Part shown: positions 8,447-15,888 of the stretch, one piece after another | Numbering within the stretch: position 1 is the first letter of the stretch | Layout: each line of letters begins with the position of its first letter | Assembly (NCBI GenBank): GCA_019247305.1 | Contig: JAFAPC010000086.1 | Location: 1 to 64,000, forward strand | Direction of reading: 5' to 3' | Length of the DNA stretch: 64,000 nt | Source of the DNA: Pseudonocardiales bacterium | GTDB taxonomy: Bacteria; Actinomycetota; Actinomycetes; Mycobacteriales; Pseudonocardiaceae | Made by a program: the position numbers and the translations under genes | The notes under the pieces: generated by a model | Databases searched by the model: none | What the model saw: only the letters and a program-made list of their open reading frames with translations | What the model was told of the DNA's origin: nothing

Positions 8447-9799
8447 GTGGTGGGCATCGAGTTGGGGGACGTGCAGGGGCTCATCCTGCGGGGCTATACC
8501 ATGCCGGTGGCCCGGTATCTCGGCCTGAGCGTGCGTAAATCGGCTGGTGCCCGCGCGTTTCTGGCCGCGCTCATGGACAGCGATTCGGCTATTGCCGCCC
8601 TCACCACCGCAGCGCCCTGGCCGGTGAAGCCGGACTGCTGTGTCAGCCTGGGCATCACCTTCCCGGGCCTCGCGGCGCTAGGGGTGCCACCCGCGTCCCT
8701 GGCCAGCTTTCCGGTGGAATACCGGGAGGGTGCGGTGCAGCGCGCGGCCAGCGTGGGGGACGTCGGCGCCAGCGCACCGGAGCGCTGGCTGCCGTGGCTA
8801 GCGGACCCGGCGCTGCACCTGTTGGTGGTGCTGTTTGCCCAGTGCGACGATGCGCTCGACGTGGCGACGAAACACCTGGAACAAGCCTGGTTCCCCGGCT
8901 GCGTCGAGCTGGGCCGGCAGGACGGTGCGCGGCTGCCCGGCAATTTCGCGCACTTCGGTTACCGTGACAACCTCTCTCAGCCGACCATTGACGGTATCCC
9001 GCCCTCAGGGCTGCCAGACCCGCTGCCGCCGGCCCCCGTCGGCGAGTTTCTGCTCGGCTATCCCAGCCAGTTCGACCAGTTCAGCTATCCCGTACCGGAG
9101 CCTCTCGAACTGGGCATTAATGGCAGCTTCGCCGCATTTCGCGTGCTCGAACAAGACGTCGACGCATTTGCCGAATTTGTCGCTCAGCAGGCAGCCAGCA
9201 CCGGGATGCCAGCGGAGCTGATCGAGGCGAAGCTGTGTGGGCGCTGGCGCAACGGCACGCCACTGGTCCTCTCGCCGGACACCGACACACCCAACCCGCC
9301 GATTTCACCAGAAGCGATGAATAACTTCGACTATGTCGGGGAGTATGGCGACGAGCAGGGTTACCGGTGCCCGATCGGATCGCACATTCGCCGGATGAAT
9401 CCGCGCGGGCAACGCGTCGCCGGCAACGGCGGTCAGCAGCACCGCATCGTCCGGCGCGGGATCGCCTACGGTCCGCCCTATGACCCGGCCCATCCGCGGG
9501 ATGGGCAGGCCCGAGGACTGCTCGGCCTGTTCATCGGCGCCAGCCTGCGCGACCAGTTCGAGTTCCTCATGACCCAATGGGCCAACGATGGGACCTTTGC
9601 CGCCGGGCTCGGCCGGACCAACGATCCGCTGATCGGCGCCCAGGCCAACGGGGCCACCAGCTTCTCGATACCGCGGCCGCAGGGGACGGTGGTCCTGCAC
9701 GGCCTATCCCGATTCGTCACCACCCGTGGCGGTGCCTACTGCTTCCTGCCGAGCATCTCTGGGATCCGCTACCTGGCCGGTCTGGGCTCCGATCGGTGA
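8447..9799 (+). CDS. Dyp-type heme peroxidase
   Basis: This 450-residue peroxidase of the dye-decolorizing superfamily would oxidise diverse substrates with H2O2 at a b-type heme. The catalytic Asp lies in GYRDNLSQPTIDG (Asp174), corresponding to the family GxxDG motif, with Asn where Gly is usual. The proximal heme ligand is predicted as His313 in CPIGSHIRRMNPRG. LFIGASLRDQFEFLMTQW near the C-terminus is typical. The GTG start follows a GAGGAGG site. No Tat signal is present, so it is likely cytosolic, and no encapsulin-targeting tail was recognised. The gene overlaps the convergent thioesterase by 31 bp. Confidence 0.92.
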   Translation: MVGIELGDVQGLILRGYTMPVARYLGLSVRKSAGARAFLAALMDSDSAIAALTTAAPWPVKPDCCVSLGITFPGLAALGVPPASLASFPVEYREGAVQRAASVGDVGASAPERWLPWLADPALHLLVVLFAQCDDALDVATKHLEQAWFPGCVELGRQDGARLPGNFAHFGYRDNLSQPTIDGIPPSGLPDPLPPAPVGEFLLGYPSQFDQFSYPVPEPLELGINGSFAAFRVLEQDVDAFAEFVAQQAASTGMPAELIEAKLCGRWRNGTPLVLSPDTDTPNPPISPEAMNNFDYVGEYGDEQGYRCPIGSHIRRMNPRGQRVAGNGGQQHRIVRRGIAYGPPYDPAHPRDGQARGLLGLFIGASLRDQFEFLMTQWANDGTFAAGLGRTNDPLIGAQANGATSFSIPRPQGTVVLHGLSRFVTTRGGAYCFLPSISGIRYLAGLGSDR

Positions 9800-10266
9800 T
9801 CGCGCACGGTCCGACAAAGCTGATACCCCCCGCTAGGCAGAGTCGGACCGCCGGCCGGCGTGGGCCTGTGCCGCTCCAGGAATGCCGCCGTCCGCACCAC
9901 CGCGAACTCCACCCAACCACCCGCCACGCTTCGCGTCCCGTCCTGAGCACAGACCTCCCACCGGCTCACCCGACCCGTCACACTGACGCACCGCGCCGTG
10001 ACGGCCAGCCTGGTTCCCACCCACACCGGCGCCTGATGCGACAGAGAAACCCCCGTGCCCAAGCTGTCCTCATCATCACCGATGACCTGACGCAGCGCCT
10101 CCATCGCAGGCCACTCACACAACGCCACCAAGATGCCGGTGGCCAGCACAGCGGGCTTTCTGGCGAACTCCGAGACCCCGGGAAACAGGGTAGTGACCAG
10201 ATCCCACGGTTGCACTCGATAGGTCAAGGTCCGCGCTATGCCCGGAACGAGTCGAGAATTCACCAC
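9769..10266 (-). CDS. Thioesterase family protein (FlK-like hotdog fold)
   Basis: This 165-residue protein resembles the fluoroacetyl-CoA-thioesterase-like group of hotdog proteins. The N-terminal VPGIARTLTYRVQPWD, the helix KPAVLATGILVALCEWPAMEA with a conserved Glu, the SLSHQAPVWVGTRLAVTA block with a conserved His, and the C-terminal VVRTAAFLERH match the family pattern. Such proteins hydrolyse short acyl-CoAs, but the substrate here is unknown. It converges on and overlaps the DyP gene, and its start overlaps the stop of the small upstream ORF, suggesting a two-gene unit. Confidence 0.75.
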   Translation of the reverse strand: MVNSRLVPGIARTLTYRVQPWDLVTTLFPGVSEFARKPAVLATGILVALCEWPAMEALRQVIGDDEDSLGTGVSLSHQAPVWVGTRLAVTARCVSVTGRVSRWEVCAQDGTRSVAGGWVEFAVVRTAAFLERHRPTPAGGPTLPSGGYQLCRTVRDHRSEPRPAR

Positions 10267-10442
10267 GTCGTGCCGTCAGGAGCTTGACAGACGCCAGCAT
10301 GACCATCCGCTAGCTGACAGTGCCACTCCCCATCCTCCGCCGAGCTATTGATGTGGCCCAGCACACTGCGACAGCGGGGGAGGCACGCTGGGCGGAGAAC
10401 TGGCGTCAGCTCGGACGGGGTAGTGGGGGTGAGTGCCGTCAT
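10260..10442 (-). CDS. Small Cys/His-containing hypothetical protein
   Basis: This 60-residue ORF directly precedes and overlaps the thioesterase start by 7 bp. The C-terminal half has the pattern WHCQLADGHAGVC, similar to the C-x-L-x-x-G-H-x-G motif found in many small actinobacterial proteins, plus CLPRC upstream. This arrangement suggests metal binding. The N-terminus is Pro/Thr-rich. No function can be assigned. Confidence 0.5.
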   Translation of the reverse strand: MTALTPTTPSELTPVLRPACLPRCRSVLGHINSSAEDGEWHCQLADGHAGVCQAPDGTTW

Positions 10443-10613
10443 AGCGACGGAAAGTAATAGCCCGACTACGACAAGTCAATCATTTGCTTCACTCGTACGG
10501 CGGAAATCCGCATATGAATCTGTATGGGCGGCCCGAAACCACGCGTGGTCAGCTGGCGAGACCGCCGCACGCTAAGACCGGCCGACCGTCCCACGCAGCG
10601 GCCGCGTGGTGAG

Positions 10614-11459
10614 ATGGGTCCCGTGGGCGTGACCGTGGTGGGCAGCGTCAACCTCGACCTGGTCATCGCCGTGGCGCGGCTGCCGGGCCCCGGCGAGTCC
10701 CTCACCGCCACCGGCTTGGCCCGCCTCCCGGGAGGTAAGGGAGCCAACCAGGCGCTGGCTGCCCGCCGGCTGGGGCTGTCGGTCCGGCTGATCGCCGCAG
10801 TGGGCACCGACCCCGAGGCCGACACCGCGCTGGAGCTGCTCCGCCGCGAGGGAGTCCAGCTAGACCGGCTGCGACAAGTCACCGAACCGACCGGGCTGGC
10901 GCTGATCGCCGTCGATACCGTCGGCGAGACCACCATCATCGTGGTACCCGGCGCAAACGCGGCACTGCGCGTGGACGCTGACGACGTGGCCGGCGCTGAT
11001 GCGGTGCTCACCGTGCTGGAGGTACCCGAGCAGGCCGTGATCGCCGCCGCGCGGCACGCCCCCGGGCTGTTCGTGCTCAACGCGTCCCCCGCCCGTCCGG
11101 TGCCACCCGAGGTGCTGGCCCGCGCCGACCTGGTGGTGACCAACCGTGCCGAGTACGCCGCGCTACCTGGTCTGCACGCCGCCCGCGCCCTCGCCGTCAC
11201 CGACGGACCGCGTGGCGCGGTGCTGCTGCGCGACGGCCAGCAGGTCGCGACCGCAGCCCCGCCACAGGTCAACGCCGTGGACGGTACCGCTGCTGGTGAC
11301 GCATTCATCGGCGCTGCGGTAGCAGGTCTGCTGCGCGGGCTGCCCGACGTCAGCTGGCTCACTCGGGCGTGCGCGGCGGGCGCGCTAGCGGCCACTCACC
11401 CCGGTGCTCAACCATCTCTGCCGACCGCCGCCGAGATCGACGAGGTGCTGGCCCGGTGA
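10614..11459 (+). CDS. PfkB family sugar kinase (ribokinase-like)
   Basis: This kinase of about 281 residues starts with VTVVGSVNLDLVIAVARLPGPGESL, shows PGGKGANQALAARRLG (substrate binding), an N-A-NG-like segment NASPARPVP, and the catalytic anion-hole region VDGTAAGDAFIGAAVAGLL with the active-site Asp. These place it with ribokinase, which phosphorylates D-ribose, although other PfkB sugars cannot be excluded. I start at the ATG at 10614, with a GTG nine bases further on as an alternative; an ORF extension to 10524 adds Arg-rich residues without family similarity. It overlaps the convergent VanZ gene by 52 bp. About 170 bp upstream, between 10443 and 10613, show no gene. Confidence 0.85.
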   Translation: MGPVGVTVVGSVNLDLVIAVARLPGPGESLTATGLARLPGGKGANQALAARRLGLSVRLIAAVGTDPEADTALELLRREGVQLDRLRQVTEPTGLALIAVDTVGETTIIVVPGANAALRVDADDVAGADAVLTVLEVPEQAVIAAARHAPGLFVLNASPARPVPPEVLARADLVVTNRAEYAALPGLHAARALAVTDGPRGAVLLRDGQQVATAAPPQVNAVDGTAAGDAFIGAAVAGLLRGLPDVSWLTRACAAGALAATHPGAQPSLPTAAEIDEVLAR

Positions 11460-11986
11460 CCACGGGAGCGCCGGGCCCGCAGCACCACCACAGCCAGCAG
11501 CACCCCTAGGACGCCGCCGAGCGTGTTGTGCACCAGATCCCGGACCTGACATTCGCCGCCGCCAGTAGCGCCCTGCACGAACTCCGCGAACCCACTGACG
11601 AGCACGCAGCAGGCCACCATGAGCAACGGCCGACGGCTCGCCAGTGTCCCAAAAATCGCAAACGGCATCAACATCGCCACGTTGAGCTGCTCGTACAGAT
11701 GGGCCAACGACAAGCTGCCCACCTCACACAGCCGCAGCGTCGCCAGCGGGTTGAGGCCACCTGCGGGATAGACACCGAACGGGCGCACCACGGTGAGAGC
11801 CAAGACCAACGCCAGAGCGCACCCGGCGAGCATCGCCGGCACCTGGGCCCAACCCCGGCGCGGCGCCAGCCACCAGGCCACGCCGCCGAAGAGCAAGGAT
11901 CCAGGGATGAAGGCGGCGGGCACCTCAAGGTGGTGCAAAACGATGTTGAGGAGGTTGTGGGGGTTGAGATCTGGGCCGTCTGACAT
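11408..11986 (-). CDS. VanZ family membrane protein
   Basis: This 192-residue protein has about five hydrophobic segments: FIPGSLLFGGVAWWLA, VPAMLAGCALALVLALTVV, LNVAMLMPFAIFGTLA, LLMVACCVLVSGFAEFVQ and LGGVLGVLLAVVVL. The arrangement P-F-A-x-F-G, then S-x-F-x-E-x-x-Q, then R-D-x-x-x-N-x-x-G is the signature of VanZ-like proteins, some linked to teicoplanin resistance or cell-envelope functions. The C-terminal tail overlaps the ribokinase gene in the opposite direction. Confidence 0.8.
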   Translation of the reverse strand: MSDGPDLNPHNLLNIVLHHLEVPAAFIPGSLLFGGVAWWLAPRRGWAQVPAMLAGCALALVLALTVVRPFGVYPAGGLNPLATLRLCEVGSLSLAHLYEQLNVAMLMPFAIFGTLASRRPLLMVACCVLVSGFAEFVQGATGGGECQVRDLVHNTLGGVLGVLLAVVVLRARRSRGHRASTSSISAAVGRDG

Positions 11987-12025
11987 CTGGGGGACGCTAG
12001 CGGGCGCCCAACTACCTCAACCAAC

Positions 12026-12826
12026 TCAGCTCCCGACAAACGTCGCCTTGCCCGGGCCGTGGTCCAGAAACGAGCGCATCCCCCTCACGCGGTCGTCGGT
12101 GTGCGCGAGCGCGCCAAAGGCCTCGGTCTCCAGCCGCAGCCCCTCGCTGAGATAGACGTCAAGCCCGTCGTCGATGGCCGCCTTGGCCGCCGCCAGCGCG
12201 CGTGCCGGCCCTGCGACGAACTGCGAGGCCCACCGCCACGCTGCGGCGTACCCGTCCTCAGCGGCGACCACCTCGTCCACCAGGCCGATCCGCAGCGCCT
12301 CCTCCGCCTCGACAATGCGACCGGTATAGATCAGCTCCTTGGCCCGGGAAGGGCCGATAAGCCGGGGCAGCCGCTGGGTGCCGCCAGCGCCCGGAATGAT
12401 TCCCAGCAGGATCTCCGGCAGCCCGACCTTGGCGTCGGCGCCCGCGATCCGCCGGTCACAGCACAGCGCGAGCTCGTAGCCACCGCCCAGCGCGAAACCC
12501 GTTATCGCGGCCACGGTCGGTTTCGGGATGTCCGCCACCGCGCTTACCGACGAGGATATGGCCCCTGCCTGCGCCGCCAGCTCGGCCGCCGGCATCGTCG
12601 CCATCTCTTTGACGTCCGCTCCGACCGAGAACATTTTCTCGCCACCGTAAACAATCACTGCTCGGACCTCGGTGCGGTCTGTGGCTTGCTGCGCAGCGGA
12701 CCGGATCTCTTCCTGAACCTGCCGGCTCAGTGCGTTCACCGGTGGCCGGTCCAACCGGATCGTGCCGATGCCGCCGTCCACCTCAAACCGCACGAACTCC
12801 CTGACAACCTCACTGTCCAGCGCCAT
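12026..12826 (-). CDS. Enoyl-CoA hydratase/isomerase family protein
   Basis: This 266-residue crotonase-fold protein hydrates 2-enoyl-CoA in beta-oxidation. It shows the CoA-binding FSVGADVKEM, the oxyanion-hole FALGGGYELALCCDRRIAG and the catalytic region PEILLGIIPGAGGTQRLPRLIG with the two Glu positions expected of hydratases. The C-terminus ends with DRVRGMRSFLDHGPGKATF, typical of Actinobacteria. It lies 37 bp downstream of the ABC ATPase gene on the same strand. Confidence 0.93.
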   Translation of the reverse strand: MALDSEVVREFVRFEVDGGIGTIRLDRPPVNALSRQVQEEIRSAAQQATDRTEVRAVIVYGGEKMFSVGADVKEMATMPAAELAAQAGAISSSVSAVADIPKPTVAAITGFALGGGYELALCCDRRIAGADAKVGLPEILLGIIPGAGGTQRLPRLIGPSRAKELIYTGRIVEAEEALRIGLVDEVVAAEDGYAAAWRWASQFVAGPARALAAAKAAIDDGLDVYLSEGLRLETEAFGALAHTDDRVRGMRSFLDHGPGKATFVGS

Positions 12827-12862
12827 GCCTACGCACGCTACCGGCGGTCGTCCATTCGCTGC

Positions 12863-13693
12863 TCAACGGCGGTAGGCGAAAAAGCGCTGTCCGAAACGCT
12901 GCAGCACAAGGTCAACACCAAAGGTCTTCGACAGGTTGTCTTCGGTCAGGACCGCTTCGAGCAGACCTTGAGCGACCACCGCCCCGTCCCGCATCAGCAT
13001 GGCGTGCGTAAAGCCCGGCGGGATCTCCTCAACATGGTGGGTCACCAGCACCGTCGCGGGGGCGTCTGGGTCGGCGGCCAACGTGGCCAGCCGGCCCACC
13101 AGATCCTCCCGACCGCCCAGATCCAGCCCAGCCGCGGGCTCATCCAGCAGGAGCAGCTCCGGATCGGTCATCAGCGCCCGAGCGATCAGCACCCGTTTGC
13201 GCTCTCCTTCGGACAGCGTGCCAAAGCGCCGACGGGCCATCCCGATGACGCCGAACGTGGCCAACAGCTCGGCGGCCCGCGCGCTGTCGACGTCCTCGTA
13301 GCGTTCCCGCCACCGGCCGAGCACCGCGTACCCGGCACTGACCACCAAATCGGAGACCACCTCATCATCCGGAATCCGGCTAGCCAGCGATGCCGAGGAG
13401 AACCCGATCCGGGGACGGAGCTCAAACACGTCAACGCGGCCCAGCCGTTCCCCGAGCACATGCACCGTTCCCCACGTCGGATGCAGCTCGGTCGCGGCCA
13501 GCCGCAGCAGGGTGGTCTTGCCGGCACCATTGGGCCCCAGCACGACCCACTTCTCGTCCAGCTCCACCCGCCAATCCACTCCCTGGAGCAGGGTGGCGGC
13601 GCCGCGCCGAACGCCCACACCGTCCATCCGCACCACAAGATCGGTCAGGTCGACGGGGGCGTCCTCGGGCAGTGGCTCATCCGGAGCGGTCAC
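12863..13693 (-). CDS. ABC transporter ATP-binding protein
   Basis: This 276-residue ATPase has Walker A GPNGAGKTT, signature LSEGERKRVLIARAL, Walker B ELLLLDEPAAGLD and an H-loop His in VLVTHHVEEIPPGFTHAML. It resembles single-domain ATPases whose permease partner is not adjacent. No permease is in the neighbourhood; instead enoyl-CoA hydratase follows. The transported substrate, if any, is unknown. Imperfect 15-bp tandem repeats precede it and glgX in the shared divergent promoter. Confidence 0.9.
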   Translation of the reverse strand: MTAPDEPLPEDAPVDLTDLVVRMDGVGVRRGAATLLQGVDWRVELDEKWVVLGPNGAGKTTLLRLAATELHPTWGTVHVLGERLGRVDVFELRPRIGFSSASLASRIPDDEVVSDLVVSAGYAVLGRWRERYEDVDSARAAELLATFGVIGMARRRFGTLSEGERKRVLIARALMTDPELLLLDEPAAGLDLGGREDLVGRLATLAADPDAPATVLVTHHVEEIPPGFTHAMLMRDGAVVAQGLLEAVLTEDNLSKTFGVDLVLQRFGQRFFAYRR

Positions 13694-13705
13694 CCGGTCA
13701 TTGTG

Positions 13706-13765
13706 CTGATCGGCCCAGTTCTGATCGACACTGGGCTGATCGGTATTGGGCTGATCGACACTGGC
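13706..13765. repeat. Four 15-bp tandem repeats upstream of glgX
   Basis: There are four contiguous 15-bp units, at 13706-13720, 13721-13735, 13736-13750 and 13751-13765, each starting CTGATCG. Units 2 and 4 differ only in the last base (CTGATCGACACTGGG/C). They lie in the divergent promoter region between the ABC ATPase and glgX, ending 38 bp before the glgX ATG. A similar ACTGGGCTGAT core occurs just upstream of treS. Confidence 0.85.
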
Positions 13766-13803
13766 GGGCTAACTGTCAGACCGGGCCGGCAAGATGGCTG
13801 TCC

Positions 13804-15888
13804 ATGAGCCTCCCGCACGTTGGCCGACCCTTCCCGCTCGGCGCACACGCCGAAGGCGGCGGAGTGCGCTTCGCCGTCGCCTCCTCCATTGCCGAGGCAG
13901 TCGAGGTGTGCCTGCTCTCAGCAGAGGGCGAGGAGCGTCGAGTGCCGCTGGCTGAGCGCACCTTCGGGGTGTGGCACGGGCTGCTGAGCGGCGTGGGTCC
14001 CGGACAACGCTACGGCTACCGGGTCCACGGACCCTGGGACCCTGCGCGGGGCCTGCGGTGCAACCCGGCCAAGCTGCTCCTCGACCCGTACACGCTGCGG
14101 GTCGAGGGCAGCGTGAGCGACCTGGCCGCCGCGCTGGGCTACCGGGGCGATCCGGCCGGGCCGCGGTGCGACATCGACTCGCACGGCAGCGTCCCGGTGT
14201 CGGTCGTCACCGCCCGAGGCGGCCCGGACACCGGCACCCGGCCGGACGTGCCGTGGGAGCAGACGGTGCTCTATGAGCTGCACGTGCGCGGCTTCACCCG
14301 CACTCATCCCGACGTGCCACCCGAGCACCGGGGCACCTATCTGGGGCTCGCCCACCCCGCGGTGATCTCCTACCTCACTGACCTGGGTATCACCGGTGTG
14401 GAGCTGCTGCCCGTGGCCGCGTTCTGCCCCGAACCGGCCCTGCTGCGCGCCGGGTTACCCAACTACTGGGGCTACTCACCGCTGACCCTGCTCGCGGTGC
14501 ATCCGGGATACGCCGCGGTGCCCGGCGCTGAGGTGGAAGAGTTCCGCACGATGGTGGCCGCGCTGCACGCCGCCGGTCTGGAAGTCATCGTCGATGTGGT
14601 GGCCAACCACACCTGCGAAGGTGACCTGAGCGGCCCCACCCTGGCCTACCGAGGGTTGGACGCGCCCGCCTACTACCTTGAACACGACCTCACCGGGTGC
14701 GGCAACACCCTGGATAGCGGCTCGCCCACGGTGATCGCACTGGTCACCGACGCGCTCCGGTACTGGGCAGCCGAGCTGGGCGTTGACGGATTCCGCCTCG
14801 ATCTGGCCAGTGTCCTGGGGCGGCCCCGCGGCCGGACGTTCGACCCGGCCGCCCCGCTGCTCACCGCGATCGTTTCCGACCCGCTGCTGCGCACCCGCAA
14901 GCTCATCGCCGAGCCCTGGGACGCCACCGGTGAGGGCTACCGGGTCGGCGGGTTCGGCGTGCATTTCAGCGAGTGGAACGGGCGCTACCGCGACGTTGTG
15001 CGCGACTTCTGGCGCGGCGTCCCCGGTGTGAGCCAGCTCGCCTCCCGGCTGGCGGGCAGCTCGGATCTCTACGCGGCCAGCGGACGCCGGCCGTGGGCAT
15101 CGATCAACTTCATCACCGCTCACGACGGCTTCACCCTGCGCGACCTGGTCTCCTACAACCGCAAACACAACGAGGCCAGCGGTACGGGCGGCGCTCACGA
15201 CACCGACGGCACCGACGACAACCGGTCCTGGAACTGCGGTGTCGAGGGGGAGACCGAGAAACCGGCGGTGCGCCGCTTGCGCAGCCGTCAGGCTCGCAAC
15301 CTGTTGGCCACCTTGGTGCTGTCCACCGGCACCCCGATGCTGCTGGCCGGCGATGAGCGCTGGCGCACCCAGCGGGGCCACAACAACCCGTACCGACTCG
15401 ACGATGAGACCTCGTGGCTGGACTGGTCCGCAGATCCAGACTCCGAGACGATGACCGCGTTCACTCGCCGCCTGCTCGCCCTGCGCACCACGACACCCGC
15501 GCTGCGCCAACCAGAGTTCTTCGAAGGCCGCACCACTCCCAACGGCACCCCTGATTTGGTCTGGTTTCGTCCCGATGGCCAGGTGATGGAGCTCGACGAC
15601 TGGCAGGACACTCACCGGCAGACGCTGGGTATGTGGATCGACGGCACCGACGTGCGCTCTCACCCACCGCCACCTACCACCGACTCGTGGCTGCTGGTGC
15701 TCCACGCCGGCCCGCGCCCGATCAGGGTTACGCTGCCGGGCCCGGAGTACGGCGAACGGTACGAGCCGGTGCTGGACACCGGGTTCCCGGACGGCGATTC
15801 CACCCACCCGCGAAGTAGTAGACGCCCCAGCGCCCAGATCACGGTCCCGGCCCGAACTGTGCTGCTCTTCCGTGCGGTGCGGGGCTAG
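13804..15888 (+). CDS. glgX: Glycogen debranching enzyme GlgX
   Basis: This 694-residue GH13 isoamylase-type enzyme hydrolyses alpha-1,6 branches in phosphorylase-trimmed glycogen. It has an N-terminal CBM48 domain (PLGAHAEGGGVRFAVAS, then GYRVHGPWDP) and a (beta/alpha)8 catalytic domain. The predicted nucleophile is Asp333 in VDGFRLDLA, the acid/base Glu370 in LIAEPWD and the stabiliser Asp441 in ITAHDGFTL. The ATG at 13804 was chosen because the frame upstream has no family similarity and covers the tandem repeats. Its stop codon overlaps the stop of convergent glgP (CTAG). Pairing with glgP fits joint glycogen breakdown. Confidence 0.96.
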   Translation: MSLPHVGRPFPLGAHAEGGGVRFAVASSIAEAVEVCLLSAEGEERRVPLAERTFGVWHGLLSGVGPGQRYGYRVHGPWDPARGLRCNPAKLLLDPYTLRVEGSVSDLAAALGYRGDPAGPRCDIDSHGSVPVSVVTARGGPDTGTRPDVPWEQTVLYELHVRGFTRTHPDVPPEHRGTYLGLAHPAVISYLTDLGITGVELLPVAAFCPEPALLRAGLPNYWGYSPLTLLAVHPGYAAVPGAEVEEFRTMVAALHAAGLEVIVDVVANHTCEGDLSGPTLAYRGLDAPAYYLEHDLTGCGNTLDSGSPTVIALVTDALRYWAAELGVDGFRLDLASVLGRPRGRTFDPAAPLLTAIVSDPLLRTRKLIAEPWDATGEGYRVGGFGVHFSEWNGRYRDVVRDFWRGVPGVSQLASRLAGSSDLYAASGRRPWASINFITAHDGFTLRDLVSYNRKHNEASGTGGAHDTDGTDDNRSWNCGVEGETEKPAVRRLRSRQARNLLATLVLSTGTPMLLAGDERWRTQRGHNNPYRLDDETSWLDWSADPDSETMTAFTRRLLALRTTTPALRQPEFFEGRTTPNGTPDLVWFRPDGQVMELDDWQDTHRQTLGMWIDGTDVRSHPPPPTTDSWLLVLHAGPRPIRVTLPGPEYGERYEPVLDTGFPDGDSTHPRSSRRPSAQITVPARTVLLFRAVRG

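Noticed and set aside
13706-13765. Tandem repeats as a CRISPR array
   Set aside because: Units are contiguous 15-mers without spacers, so not CRISPR. No CRISPR array was found elsewhere in the window.
12059-13803. Long plus-strand frames opposite enoyl-CoA hydratase and the ABC ATPase, including an N-terminal extension of GlgX
   Set aside because: Composition is Arg/Pro-rich and family alignment of GlgX starts at ATG 13804; both minus-strand genes are convincing.
14476-15807. Long minus-strand open frame opposite glgX (443 residues)
   Set aside because: It is a shadow of high-GC coding DNA; the plus strand carries a complete GlgX with all catalytic residues.
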